From assembly GCF_014192395.1 (NCBI RefSeq), contig NZ_JACHXW010000021.1:1-64000 (forward strand): a stretch of 64,000 nucleotides of DNA. Reading direction: 5' to 3'. Origin of the DNA: Paenibacillus endophyticus. GTDB taxonomy: Bacteria; Bacillota; Bacilli; Paenibacillales; Paenibacillaceae. The first letter of the stretch is position 1. Every line of letters begins with the position of its first letter. The notes under the pieces are model-generated. The model was not told the origin of the DNA. It ran no database searches and saw only the letters and a program-made list of their open reading frames with translations. Position numbers and translations under genes: made by a program. This document shows, one piece after another, positions 8,372-17,222 of this stretch.

Positions 8372-9372
8372 CTGTTATCGGCGGCATGTCGGGAACGGGA
8401 AAATCGCATCTTGCGCTCCTTTACGGAGAGACACTCGGACTTGAGTACGGGAAACATTTGAAACTGATACCTATTTCACCATCGTATCATGAGCCTGGGG
8501 ATATATTAGGGTTTATGAATCCGGCTACAGGTATTTATCAAGAGAGTGATGCGGGGCTGACCGGACTCCTTGTAGAAGCAGAATCCAATCCTGAGCAGCT
8601 ATATATGGTCATATTCGATGAGATGAATCTTGCTCAGGTCGAACACTGGTTCAGTCCGTTCATCTCGCTGCTCGAGCTTGAGAAGAACAAGCGCCTTCTC
8701 CAGTTGTATCATCCATCTGTTCAATGCGAATATGCGTATCCGTCCGAGGTTGATATAGGAGATAATATAATCTTTGTTGGTACCGTCAATTTTGATGAGA
8801 CGACGAAGTCCTTTTCACAGCGCCTTCTTGATCGTGCGAATGTTATAACACCACGGAAATTGAGCTTCAGTGAGGTGTGGAACATGCAGCAAAACCAAGT
8901 TTCAGGACGATATGAGACGACACGGATTTCAAAGTCGGTTTTTCGTGAGGTGTGGATGAACAGCTCAGCCGGAGAAATTTCTGATCTGAGGGAGGAAGAG
9001 GCAGCGCTTATGGATCTTCTCCATGAAGCACTACAGAAGACCGATAGCCAGCAAGGTATATCCTTTCGTGTCATACGTGCAATCGCTAATTATATAAACA
9101 ACATACCTTGCTTATTGGATGGTTCGACAGTAATTAGCCGAGGAGACGCATGGGATATTCAATTAAAACAACGTGTTCTTTCAAAACTTTCCGGAATGGA
9201 GGCAACGATTGGGACACTTGTAGGCATATTTCACGGTGAAAATTACGAAGAAGGTACTCTGACAGGAATTCTTCAATTTGCTCATAGTCAGCGAATATCG
9301 AGTTTTGAGCAGTCAATCGAATTACTGAAGAAAAAGGCGAAAGAGTTGACGACACATGGCTATGCCAACTGA
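8365..9372 (+). CDS. McrB-like AAA+ ATPase (motor half)
   Basis: This 335-residue protein starts almost directly at its nucleotide-binding loop: GGMSGTGKS (residues ~6-14) is Walker A, VIFDEMNLAQVE (~88-99) is Walker B with the DEMN signature of McrB/MoxR-type ATPases, and FVGTVNFDETT..FS.RLLDRANVI (~133-157) gives sensor and arginine-finger region. A helical C-terminal domain follows. No good ribosome site precedes the ATG, which overlaps the preceding stop (ATGCTGA), so expression depends on the upstream gene by reinitiation or frameshifting. It probably powers the DUF2357-type nuclease encoded next, much as McrB powers McrC. Confidence 0.75.
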   Translation: MLTVIGGMSGTGKSHLALLYGETLGLEYGKHLKLIPISPSYHEPGDILGFMNPATGIYQESDAGLTGLLVEAESNPEQLYMVIFDEMNLAQVEHWFSPFISLLELEKNKRLLQLYHPSVQCEYAYPSEVDIGDNIIFVGTVNFDETTKSFSQRLLDRANVITPRKLSFSEVWNMQQNQVSGRYETTRISKSVFREVWMNSSAGEISDLREEEAALMDLLHEALQKTDSQQGISFRVIRAIANYINNIPCLLDGSTVISRGDAWDIQLKQRVLSKLSGMEATIGTLVGIFHGENYEEGTLTGILQFAHSQRISSFEQSIELLKKKAKELTTHGYAN

Positions 9373-11197
9373 GTCCAACCAGCGCTTCTTGATTTATCTG
9401 CTGCATGGAGAGGGAGCTTCATTCGAACGGATTCCCTTGAACAATTATTCGCTGAGTAGAGAACCTTCAGCACCGTTGCGCATTACAGAAAATTACCAGC
9501 TTATTGTGGAGTTGAACACTTGTGAGGAAGAGACAGGCGTAATTCTCATATGGGATCAACTTTTCGAACGGGACGAAACATATACAGAACAACCAATCGC
9601 CCTCTCGGTAGAATGCAATCGTCATGTCCTTGCTCGTGGTAAAGAAGAATATCCGTGGCGTTGCGGTCTGTACCAATATCGGATTATTTTTATGGGAACT
9701 ACTTACTACGGGACATTTGAGGTTGTCCCACGAAACTTCACGGGTCGCCAGCTAGAAACGATTCACGATACGTTGAATCATACATTGGAAGGCCTAGTGG
9801 AAGACGCTTTGATAACAAAACGGGCCGTGTCAGAATTGGAAGGACTGGAGCAATTTGCTTCATGGAGATATTTAAATTGGTATAGGGGGGCAGAGCACGA
9901 GCTTCTTCAGGCTATTAAAGCGATTGAGTTGAATTACGATTCTGAATTAAAAATAACGCATACAGTTGAGGCAACTGAACGAAGACAAACGCTTAAGAGT
10001 GTAAGGTGGAGTGCCGCAGGGAACGGTATGAGATATGAGGGGACGAAGTCTTTGAATCGGCGAATGGAGCTCCATTCGGATTCAGAGCCGAACCGTCTTA
10101 TTAAGCATTGGCTGCGATCCATTCTTGAAACATTGGATCGGGCACTGGCCTATTTGCAGCATGATTACGAAGAACTCGCTCAACAGTATGATCGTATGGA
10201 AAACGGGATTGAGTATGATGAGAACAAGCACCAGGCGATGAGTCAGTTGAAAACGGTGGCGAAAAGCTATTTGGATCAATCCTACAATTCCATCTACGGC
10301 CGGAAACAAAGCTTAATAAAGACGAGAAGGCAGCTCCTTGCGCTTCAAGACTTTGAGCGGAAATGCCGGTGTGACCAGAGTTTATTAAGAAAGACGCTCT
10401 ATTCATCGTTTTGGAAAAGCGTCTCCGATCAGGTTCCTCGTCGGATGGCGATCGGTCGGCATCACGCGTATGATATCGTTTTCAGGGTCTGGAAGGGATC
10501 GGCCTTGTGGCAGGGGGCGGGCCATGGTCGATCAGAAGAACGGCTTGTTCCCATCGTAAAACCGACAGCGCTGTTGTACGAGTATTATGTTCTTTTTACT
10601 ACAATTGAGTGCTTGCGACGTCTTGGTTATGAGCCATTAGATGATACAATTGCTGAACAACTGCGGAGAAATTTTCACCTCAGTGGGCTTCAGGAAGGAA
10701 CTAAGATCACTCTTCGGAAAGAGAAGCGCATAATCGAGTTGACATATGACGGGCTTATTGATAACCATGAACAAGCATCGTTAGAGAAGCAAACGGGCTT
10801 CTTTAGCACGGATCTTAATAGGCGGCCAGATATTAGGATGGATTTGTACGAAGCTGGATCATTGGAAAAAAAGCAGTATATGTCATCATTCATTCTAGAA
10901 GTGAAGTATCGGCCGATAAGGAATATTTATTCGGACATAGGCTGCACGGAAACGATGTTACAGATGTCCAAATACTTCATGATTCGTCATGTTCATTCAC
11001 AGAATGGAATTCTAACTTATTCTAGAACTCCGGTTCATAATGTCGTTTGTGTGTATCCTGGCCATGAATCAAGTGAACCTGTAATGGAAACGGGCTGCGG
11101 ATCGTTTTTGCAGCTATTTCCAGAAGACAATGGAAGTGCGGTAGGTATGGATTTGTTAATGTATATGTTAAACCAGTGGACTGGAAGAAGGGGATAA
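9356..11197 (+). CDS. DUF2357-type protein with C-terminal PD-(D/E)XK nuclease (McrC-like)
   Basis: This 613-residue protein looks like the DUF2357 group of McrC relatives: a beta-rich N-terminal region (residues ~1-125), a long helical middle (~130-330; HWLRSILETLDRALAYL) and a PD-(D/E)XK nuclease domain at ~390-600. The catalytic pattern is visible as RPDIRMDLYE (metal-binding Asp) and ILEVKYRP (E-x-K), the arrangement used by McrC and Holliday-junction-type nucleases. It overlaps the ATPase gene by 17 bases; starts at 9356 and 9362 are both possible. It is inferred to be the DNA-cutting subunit of the second restriction-like cassette. Confidence 0.75.
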   Translation: MAMPTESNQRFLIYLLHGEGASFERIPLNNYSLSREPSAPLRITENYQLIVELNTCEEETGVILIWDQLFERDETYTEQPIALSVECNRHVLARGKEEYPWRCGLYQYRIIFMGTTYYGTFEVVPRNFTGRQLETIHDTLNHTLEGLVEDALITKRAVSELEGLEQFASWRYLNWYRGAEHELLQAIKAIELNYDSELKITHTVEATERRQTLKSVRWSAAGNGMRYEGTKSLNRRMELHSDSEPNRLIKHWLRSILETLDRALAYLQHDYEELAQQYDRMENGIEYDENKHQAMSQLKTVAKSYLDQSYNSIYGRKQSLIKTRRQLLALQDFERKCRCDQSLLRKTLYSSFWKSVSDQVPRRMAIGRHHAYDIVFRVWKGSALWQGAGHGRSEERLVPIVKPTALLYEYYVLFTTIECLRRLGYEPLDDTIAEQLRRNFHLSGLQEGTKITLRKEKRIIELTYDGLIDNHEQASLEKQTGFFSTDLNRRPDIRMDLYEAGSLEKKQYMSSFILEVKYRPIRNIYSDIGCTETMLQMSKYFMIRHVHSQNGILTYSRTPVHNVVCVYPGHESSEPVMETGCGSFLQLFPEDNGSAVGMDLLMYMLNQWTGRRG

Positions 11198-11565
11198 TGT
11201 AAGTAATAAGAAATATATGGTTTTGAAGGAAAAAGAATATATTTGACGAATACTAGTAGATATGAACTGTAGACAGACTAGAATTAAGTCTTGAGAATCA
11301 TATAATTATGAGTCTTAAATACTAATAAACTGTCTTACCATGACGTATATTCCTTCCCGTAGCGAGAAGTGAATATGCGTCTTTCTGTTCGCAACTGCTG
11401 TGAAACTATTTGACTAAGGGGACGGTTCGGTAGCTTGCTATCTGGGAAGAAAAAGAATTCTCATCCGTAGAGAGGGAAGCTAAGCGGTTGAATGCCAATT
11501 TGGTCCTGAAGCTTTGATTCACGGGCAACACCGACTACAGACTATACTAATGGAGGCTTGAAGAC
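11198..11565 (+). other. 368-base gap without a gene
   Basis: Translation in all frames is interrupted by stops and no RNA gene is recognisable. The stretch contains a GGGGACGGTTC run similar to short repeated hairpin ends common in firmicutes, but no matching arm was found. GGAGG at 11551-11555 is the ribosome site of the next gene. Confidence 0.4.
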
Positions 11566-12228
11566 ATGCCCAACCCAATCGATATCAATCTCTTATTGCG
11601 TCGAGCGTATCATTTGCTTAAGAAGGATATGAGTAAGCCGGAATACGTTCACATCGAGCCACTGGCAGCACAAACATTACAGCGACTGCATCAAGACATT
11701 CAAGCGTGGGATGGCTCTGCCGAGATATCGCAATTTTATAAGTATTGGACAGAGTTAGAGGCAAATGCCGTTTCTGCTGAAGGGACTGCTAAAGTATTTA
11801 AAGGAAATCTCGAAACGTTTCTGCAAGATTCGGTTACGAGAGAAAAAGTACGTAAATTGCTAATGCTTCGAAAACAGGAAGCTTTGGACTTTCGCGTCAT
11901 AAATAAAGCTGCTGAAGTCGGACTTATTGCACACCTAGACAGGTGTTCGTTTCCAAGCGGAAGGCCACTGTTTTATGTGCATCGAATGGAGATCATGATC
12001 TTCTCTGAATTGTTTACATCTATCGCGGATCGTAAGAAATTAGAGGATACGGCCAGTCTGCTTGGCATCAATGGAAATAATGTTGCTTTCGAGAGGCTAC
12101 AATTCCAGACTCGTGAAAAGGTGGATGAATTTATTCAGATGGAAGGCTTGATGAACGAGACCAAGTTCGTAAAACGGGGCATCGCGTGGTGGATTATAGA
12201 TGCAGCAAAGGAGCTTCGAAGGGAATAA
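11566..12228 (+). CDS. Uncharacterised island protein, 220 residues
   Basis: I do not recognise this protein. It is soluble, mostly helical and charged, with no signal peptide or membrane segment. Notable segments are YYKYWTELEANAV-like (residues ~64-76), LRKQEALDFRVINKAAEVGL (~105-124) and a C-terminal KRGIAWWIIDAAKELRRE. The start is supported by GGAGG 11 bases upstream. It stands alone between the second McrBC-like cassette and the dynamin/HerA operon, with an AT-rich hairpin behind it, so it could be an accessory of either system or an independent gene. Confidence 0.6.
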   Translation: MPNPIDINLLLRRAYHLLKKDMSKPEYVHIEPLAAQTLQRLHQDIQAWDGSAEISQFYKYWTELEANAVSAEGTAKVFKGNLETFLQDSVTREKVRKLLMLRKQEALDFRVINKAAEVGLIAHLDRCSFPSGRPLFYVHRMEIMIFSELFTSIADRKKLEDTASLLGINGNNVAFERLQFQTREKVDEFIQMEGLMNETKFVKRGIAWWIIDAAKELRRE

Positions 12229-12262
12229 TCATTTTATTGAATGGAGTTAGTCAAGAAACAGC

Positions 12263-12299
12263 AAAGAAAAAGCTTGGTTAGTTGATCAACTTTTTCTTT
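12263..12299. terminator. AT-rich hairpin, possible bidirectional terminator
   Basis: AAAGAAAAAG (12263-12272) pairs perfectly with CTTTTTCTTT (12290-12299). The loop contains the palindrome GTTGATCAAC. It lies 35 bases past the stop of the preceding gene. The remaining gap up to 12608 is AT-rich and shows no gene. Confidence 0.5.
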
Positions 12300-12608
12300 G
12301 GCAATTGCGATATGAGAACATTTGTTTTGTGACAGCATGATGTCGTGTGAACCTTGTATAGTTATTTTATCAACAAAGGTTTCAGTGCATAGCGAGCTTT
12401 TAGAAGCTGTTACTAACCCCAAAAAAGTACAGGTTCTTTTTACTATAAAAGCAGGATACAGGAAAAGTATAGTCGATTCAACAAGAATATTGTCGTATTA
12501 AATGGAAATAGCAGAGGATTAATCGTAACTAATTTAATGTTGGTAGTTCTAAATTTGGAATATATTAGTGTGCGTGATTTTTTTGAAAAGTGGAGGGTAG
12601 GCATATTT

Positions 12609-14111
12609 ATGGGGATGAGCAATTCGAACTATAAAATAGAGAAAATTATAGGTAAATTAAATTTCAATAAACATCCTATATTAAATCAGAATTATACAAC
12701 GAGGTTAGCTTATGTATCATTCTTAGCCGCTGCTTTGCGGTTTGGAAAAAGAAATGAACTTCAGGTTAATGACATATTGACCACCTACATCCATATTTTT
12801 GATATTAAGGTCACTGACTTCAATGAACTATTAAATATTGATAATAAACATGGAAGCGATGTTTTTATTCGAATACTTCGGCTATTAGGCTTTACTGATA
12901 TTTCGGAAAGAAAAATGAAGTTCAATCATTCATATTGCAGTAAATTGCTTTTAGGTGAGATGCTGCTCTTTGATTTAAACGAGTCTGGTGACTTCTTTAA
13001 TAATATAATAGTTCGGTTGTATGCGGAGTATTTTGAGATTCCAATTATTTTTGTAGAACATATTAAAGCTCTTCTGATCAAGATGGTTTCAAATGAAGAC
13101 GTTAAAGATCTATTAAAGTTGAAAAAAAATGAGTCTTTTAAATATTTCTTTGATTGTATGAAGGATTATAGGAAGCATGAGGCGACAGATACCATCAATG
13201 TTACAGTGATAGCCACGATGAGCTCTGGTAAATCAACATTATTGAATGCATTGATAGGGAAAAAAAAATTTCCTTCGGAAAATAAAGCTTGTACATCGAA
13301 GTATTTGGAATTTAAGAATAATCCAAAACTATCAAGAGAATTAGGGTTTGCTTCGGGCGAACATTTAGATAGCAGATGGAACATTTCGTATGATGAAATT
13401 AGAAGTTGGAATCGAGATGCTGAAATAGATCGAATTGAGCTTGAGGGTATGATGAACTCTTATTCAATGTTAAAGAAAGCCAAGATTTCCTTCATTGATA
13501 CTCCCGGAACGAATAACTCCAGGGATAATCAGCATGGTGTTATAACACGAAAAATACTTCACCAAAGGAATAGCAATGTAATATTGTATATACTTAACGC
13601 AACTAATCTCGCTGCAGATGATGATAGTCAGCTGTTAAAAGAAGTCGTTAAAGAATTAGGAAATCAACAAATCATATTTTTGCTAAATAAAACGGATCAA
13701 ATGGATTTGGATGCAGATGACGATATCACTGATTCCTTAAGAATAGCACGTGCTTATGTTATGGAACATGGAGTAATTTCACCAACAATTATCCCTATAT
13801 CTACGTACGCAGCTGGTTTGTTTAGATATATTCTCGACGGAGGGTCTCTAACGAATAGAGAAAAAAGAGATGCTCTTGCATTATTTCGATTATTTCAGTC
13901 CCCTAAGTACGATATGAATAGATATATCGATAAAAGTTTAATTAAGTCTTTGCCGCAGTCCGCGATTAATGTAAGATCCCATAAAAATATACAGATAGAC
14001 TCTGAATTATTAAGTTCAAAAGTCATATATGAAGCAATGAAAAAAACTGGCATTCATATTTTAGAGCGATTATTACTGCAAATATCAAGTATATCTCAAA
14101 TTGGAAGGTGA
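12609..14111 (+). CDS. Dynamin-like GTPase 1 of a paired set
   Basis: A 500-residue bacterial dynamin-superfamily GTPase. After a ~185-residue N-terminal helical domain, the GTPase motifs appear in order: P-loop ATMSSGKST (residue ~201), the dynamin switch-like FPSENKACTSK, DTPGTNNSRDN (G3, ~296) and LLNKTDQMD (G4 NKxD, ~359). The 'SSGKST...C(T/S).....DTPG.N.S' pattern is characteristic of bacterial dynamins. These bind GTP and remodel membranes, and pairs of them are known to work as heteromers. The chosen ATG at 12609 has GGAGGG 11 bases upstream; an earlier ATG at 12537 has none. The stalk is short compared with its partner. The next gene's ribosome site overlaps this stop codon, so the pair is coupled. 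Confidence 0.85.
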   Translation: MGMSNSNYKIEKIIGKLNFNKHPILNQNYTTRLAYVSFLAAALRFGKRNELQVNDILTTYIHIFDIKVTDFNELLNIDNKHGSDVFIRILRLLGFTDISERKMKFNHSYCSKLLLGEMLLFDLNESGDFFNNIIVRLYAEYFEIPIIFVEHIKALLIKMVSNEDVKDLLKLKKNESFKYFFDCMKDYRKHEATDTINVTVIATMSSGKSTLLNALIGKKKFPSENKACTSKYLEFKNNPKLSRELGFASGEHLDSRWNISYDEIRSWNRDAEIDRIELEGMMNSYSMLKKAKISFIDTPGTNNSRDNQHGVITRKILHQRNSNVILYILNATNLAADDDSQLLKEVVKELGNQQIIFLLNKTDQMDLDADDDITDSLRIARAYVMEHGVISPTIIPISTYAAGLFRYILDGGSLTNREKRDALALFRLFQSPKYDMNRYIDKSLIKSLPQSAINVRSHKNIQIDSELLSSKVIYEAMKKTGIHILERLLLQISSISQIGR

Positions 14112-14116
14112 TTCTC

Positions 14117-16366
14117 ATGACAGAAGTTTTTATCCGCTATAATCCTTATAAAGTTGAAACAACGATACTCTATGATAATGAGGAAATTAATCAAGACAGT
14201 CAATTAGCTAAGTATAAAAACGAGAGATTGCAGGTATGGCTGGATCAGCTTATTGATATATTAATAGACGAACTTAACGAGTCAGAGTTCAAATTATTAT
14301 TTCAGGGAACCCTCCCCGATTATGATGATGTTTCTGAAGAATGTTTGAAATATAATCAAAGTAAGAGGGCTAAGATTCAACTAGTTCATATCCCTGCTGA
14401 AGGGAAAGAAGATAAAATAAGTGAGCTAACCCAATTAGTCGATGAAATGCAACGCGGACCATTCGAGGAACTTCGCAGTGATGGAATTAGAAAGAATTTT
14501 GAAAAAGCCTTGAGTTCTGATTTTGAGATCGCTGTTATTGCAACAATGAGTTCGGGAAAATCAACATTGATTAATTCCTTATTAGGGAAAGAATTGATGC
14601 CTTCTAAGCATGCAGCTTGCACAGCTACTATTGCAAGCATTAGAAATGTTCCGGGACGGGATGAATTTACTGGACGCTGCTACGATAAAGAGGGTTTGGA
14701 AATTGAGCCACTCCAGCCGTTAGATGGCGAAAGAATGAAGGAATTTAATAAAAACGAAGAAGTTTCACATATTGAGATTGAAGGAAGTATTCCTTACATC
14801 TCTTCAAAGCGTATGAATCTCATCTTAGTAGATACACCAGGACCAAATAATTCAAGAAACAGTGCCCACAAAGATCATACATATAGAGTGCTGAAAAATG
14901 AATCGAAACCAGTCGTTCTTTATGTATTAAACTCAACACAACTGAGTACAGATGATGATAATAATTTACTATCAATAGTCGCTGAGCAAATGAAAAGTGG
15001 AGGTAAGCAATCGAAGGACCGTTTTATCTTTGCAGTAAATAAAATCGATCTCTTCGATCCTGAAGAAGAAACCATTGATGATACGTTGAAAGATGTCAGA
15101 GATTATTTGCAGGATAAAGGAATTAATAACCCAAATATCTTTCCAGTCTCTGCTGAGATTGCAAAAGTAATTAGAATGCACCAAAACGGAGAAGGACTTA
15201 CTCCGAGAAAAATACAGACTTTGGAAGCTCATAAATATTTTATTAAAGAACCACAGCTTCATCTCGTGAAATATGCACCTTTAAGTTATTCGAAAAAACA
15301 GAGTCTCGTAAATAATATTGAAAAAGCCAGGAGAGAGAATGATTCGTACGCTGAGGCCTTGATACATTCTGGAATCCCAGCCATTGAAGAAGCAATAAAC
15401 GAATATTTGGACAAGTATGCCGTGACGGCAAAAATAACAGCTGCCGTAAATTCTTTTAAGGATGTTGTAGAAGGAAAGAAAATGGAACAGAAGTTGCAAA
15501 ACGAAATGTCCGACAATGAGGAACTGAGAAAAAATATTAATTTACAAATGAAACGTATCCAGGAGGAAATCTCCAAGGGACAAAAAGCAAGTGCTTTCAA
15601 AGAGCGAATAAACAGGAAAAAGTATGATGTGCGATCTGTAATGAGACGTGTTGAAGGTAAGGTTCATACGAAGATCGATGATTTTGCCGCTGTTTTTAAT
15701 AACGAAGGAAGTATTGAAGAAAGTAAAGCGAAAAAAATTATTGCGAAACTTAAAGAAGACATATCTTCCTTGCAAAGTGATATTAAAACTGACTTAGAGC
15801 TAATTATTCTAGCTACAATGCAAAATGATGCTGAGCAGTTATTAGATGAATATCGCAGTTATGTTAAGGATTTAATCGAAATCAGCGGAAATGGCATCAA
15901 AAAAGATGAGTTTCAAATATTTGCGGCGGATTTACCTGCCGCTGAATCATTAGTGGACAATTTGAAATATTCAAAAAAGGTTGCTGATGGGGAAAAATGG
16001 GTGAAAACTTCGTCTTGGTGGAATCCGTTCTCGTGGGGTGACGGTTATTACGAAACCACATACACAACAAAGACCTTTGTAGATGTTAATAAAATTGCTG
16101 AAGAGGTTATTAATCCAACAAAAAAAGACTTGCTCGATAATGTTAATAAAGCTCAAAAATTCCTTGATAATGAAGTGCTTAAGCTTAAAACGTTTTTTAA
16201 CGCCGAGATTGATCGTTTAGAGAACCTACTCTTGTTAAAAGTCAACGAAATAGAAAAACTGTCGGGTGATAATGAAATCCTATCATCAAAAATAAATGAA
16301 GATCTTGAAAAAAGAAAATGGCTTCAGGATTTTGTTATACGTTTAGATCGAATAATAGAGATATAA
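14117..16366 (+). CDS. Dynamin-like GTPase 2 of a paired set
   Basis: A 749-residue dynamin-like protein related to the preceding one. GTPase motifs are ATMSSGKST (residue ~145), the conserved SKHAACTAT, DTPGPNNSRNS (~238) and FAVNKIDLFD (~307). Long helical segments at ~430-560 and ~670-749 would form the stalk. Between them lies an aromatic, glycine-rich patch (SSWWNPFSWGDGYYETTY, ~635) like the membrane-touching paddle or loop of other bacterial dynamins. The ATG at 14117 is preceded by AAGGTGA; the GTG at 14108 lies inside that ribosome site and is less likely. It is inferred to co-assemble with GTPase 1 on the membrane, possibly working with the membrane protein and HerA ATPase encoded next. 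Confidence 0.85.
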   Translation: MTEVFIRYNPYKVETTILYDNEEINQDSQLAKYKNERLQVWLDQLIDILIDELNESEFKLLFQGTLPDYDDVSEECLKYNQSKRAKIQLVHIPAEGKEDKISELTQLVDEMQRGPFEELRSDGIRKNFEKALSSDFEIAVIATMSSGKSTLINSLLGKELMPSKHAACTATIASIRNVPGRDEFTGRCYDKEGLEIEPLQPLDGERMKEFNKNEEVSHIEIEGSIPYISSKRMNLILVDTPGPNNSRNSAHKDHTYRVLKNESKPVVLYVLNSTQLSTDDDNNLLSIVAEQMKSGGKQSKDRFIFAVNKIDLFDPEEETIDDTLKDVRDYLQDKGINNPNIFPVSAEIAKVIRMHQNGEGLTPRKIQTLEAHKYFIKEPQLHLVKYAPLSYSKKQSLVNNIEKARRENDSYAEALIHSGIPAIEEAINEYLDKYAVTAKITAAVNSFKDVVEGKKMEQKLQNEMSDNEELRKNINLQMKRIQEEISKGQKASAFKERINRKKYDVRSVMRRVEGKVHTKIDDFAAVFNNEGSIEESKAKKIIAKLKEDISSLQSDIKTDLELIILATMQNDAEQLLDEYRSYVKDLIEISGNGIKKDEFQIFAADLPAAESLVDNLKYSKKVADGEKWVKTSSWWNPFSWGDGYYETTYTTKTFVDVNKIAEEVINPTKKDLLDNVNKAQKFLDNEVLKLKTFFNAEIDRLENLLLLKVNEIEKLSGDNEILSSKINEDLEKRKWLQDFVIRLDRIIEI

Positions 16367-16386
16367 GAAAGGGCGTGAATTGTAGG

Positions 16387-16914
16387 ATGTTTCAACCACA
16401 AAATTTCTTGCTGGAAGCAGTGAGCAAAAACGATATTGAACAGGTGAGAGTTGCTCTTAGCACGTATCTTTCAAAGAATCCAACAAATGAGCAAAATGAA
16501 GTCATCCATGCAGCGGAGTATTCTGAGAGTCGATTGTCTGAACAGCTTTGGGTACAACATGACGACATGTTTATTGAAAAGGATTCAATGAAGTGGACAA
16601 CAGATTATCTAGGGCAATTGAAAAGCGACTTGAGATATAATTTTTCTAAGGAAAGATTTATGTTTATTATTGAAGTGGGGAAAAAAGTTAGACCATATAA
16701 AGGGAAAATAAGTCCCTCTCAGACATTTGAACAACCATTGCGAAGTACGGCTCCGCATTCAACTCCTAAGCCAACCGTATCAAGGCAAGATCCGATACCT
16801 GAGCAAGTAGTTGATACGGGAAAGTCGAACACAAAATGGCTAGTGATAGCGGGACTGGGAGGGCTAGTGATACTAGCGATAGCTATAATATTGATAACTC
16901 AAAATCAAAAGTAG
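16387..16914 (+). CDS. Single-pass membrane protein with helical N-terminal domain
   Basis: A 175-residue protein of unknown family. Residues ~1-105 form a soluble helical domain (FLLEAVSKNDIEQVR, LWVQHDD, YNFSKERFMFIIEVG). A proline/threonine-rich linker follows, and then a C-terminal transmembrane helix (KWLVIAGLGGLVILAIAIIL) ending in a very short tail ITQNQK. With the helix at the very end it resembles a tail-anchored adaptor facing the cytoplasm. It begins 20 bases after the dynamin gene; a GTG at 16375 is the alternative start. Immediately after the stop, coding-like sequence continues in another frame (see 16836-17210), so the protein may originally have been longer. An anchor between the dynamins and the HerA ATPase is a reasonable inference. 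Confidence 0.65.
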   Translation: MFQPQNFLLEAVSKNDIEQVRVALSTYLSKNPTNEQNEVIHAAEYSESRLSEQLWVQHDDMFIEKDSMKWTTDYLGQLKSDLRYNFSKERFMFIIEVGKKVRPYKGKISPSQTFEQPLRSTAPHSTPKPTVSRQDPIPEQVVDTGKSNTKWLVIAGLGGLVILAIAIILITQNQK

Positions 16915-17210
16915 AAACTACCGAACAGAATAATATATTGAAAGTCGAACAGGAAATAGAAAGTGAAAGCGAAGTTGGGGGGATTAGCAATACCGGTGGT
17001 AACAACAACGCTGATAATTCAATACCAAAGGTTGAAAAGATTCATAATAATGCGTCATATGTACAAAAGAAGGTTTCCGAGCTTTCTAGTAATGTCCAAT
17101 TTGAAAAGACTGAAGGCATAAAGGATAAAATTCAAAAGCATATTAATAAGAATCCTTTTATACGCGATTACAATGGTCAAAAGAAAAAATCAAGACGTAC
17201 TCTAAAGTAG
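16836..17210 (+). CDS. Overlapping/shifted frame: polar tail of the membrane protein or small separate gene
   Basis: An open frame in a different register overlaps the transmembrane-helix codons and continues to 17210. The part after 16914 encodes a polar, Asn/Glu/Lys-rich stretch ending KNPFIRDYNGQKKKSRRTLK. Two similar blocks (DNSKSKVE and DNSIPKVE) occur in it. The possible ATG at 16836 has only a weak upstream GGGAAAG, and its first residues (MASDSGTGRASDTSDS) look like out-of-frame translation of the helix. The likeliest reading is that a frameshift near the AAAA/TAG at ~16910 cut a longer protein with a polar region after the membrane helix. Programmed frameshifting or a short independent gene are alternatives. 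Confidence 0.3.
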   Translation: MASDSGTGRASDTSDSYNIDNSKSKVETTEQNNILKVEQEIESESEVGGISNTGGNNNADNSIPKVEKIHNNASYVQKKVSELSSNVQFEKTEGIKDKIQKHINKNPFIRDYNGQKKKSRRTLK

Positions 17211-17222
17211 AAGGGGAATCGA

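Noticed and set aside
11400-11450. REP-like or IS200-type repeat (GGGGACGGTTC)
   Set aside because: No matching inverted arm or second copy was found in the window.
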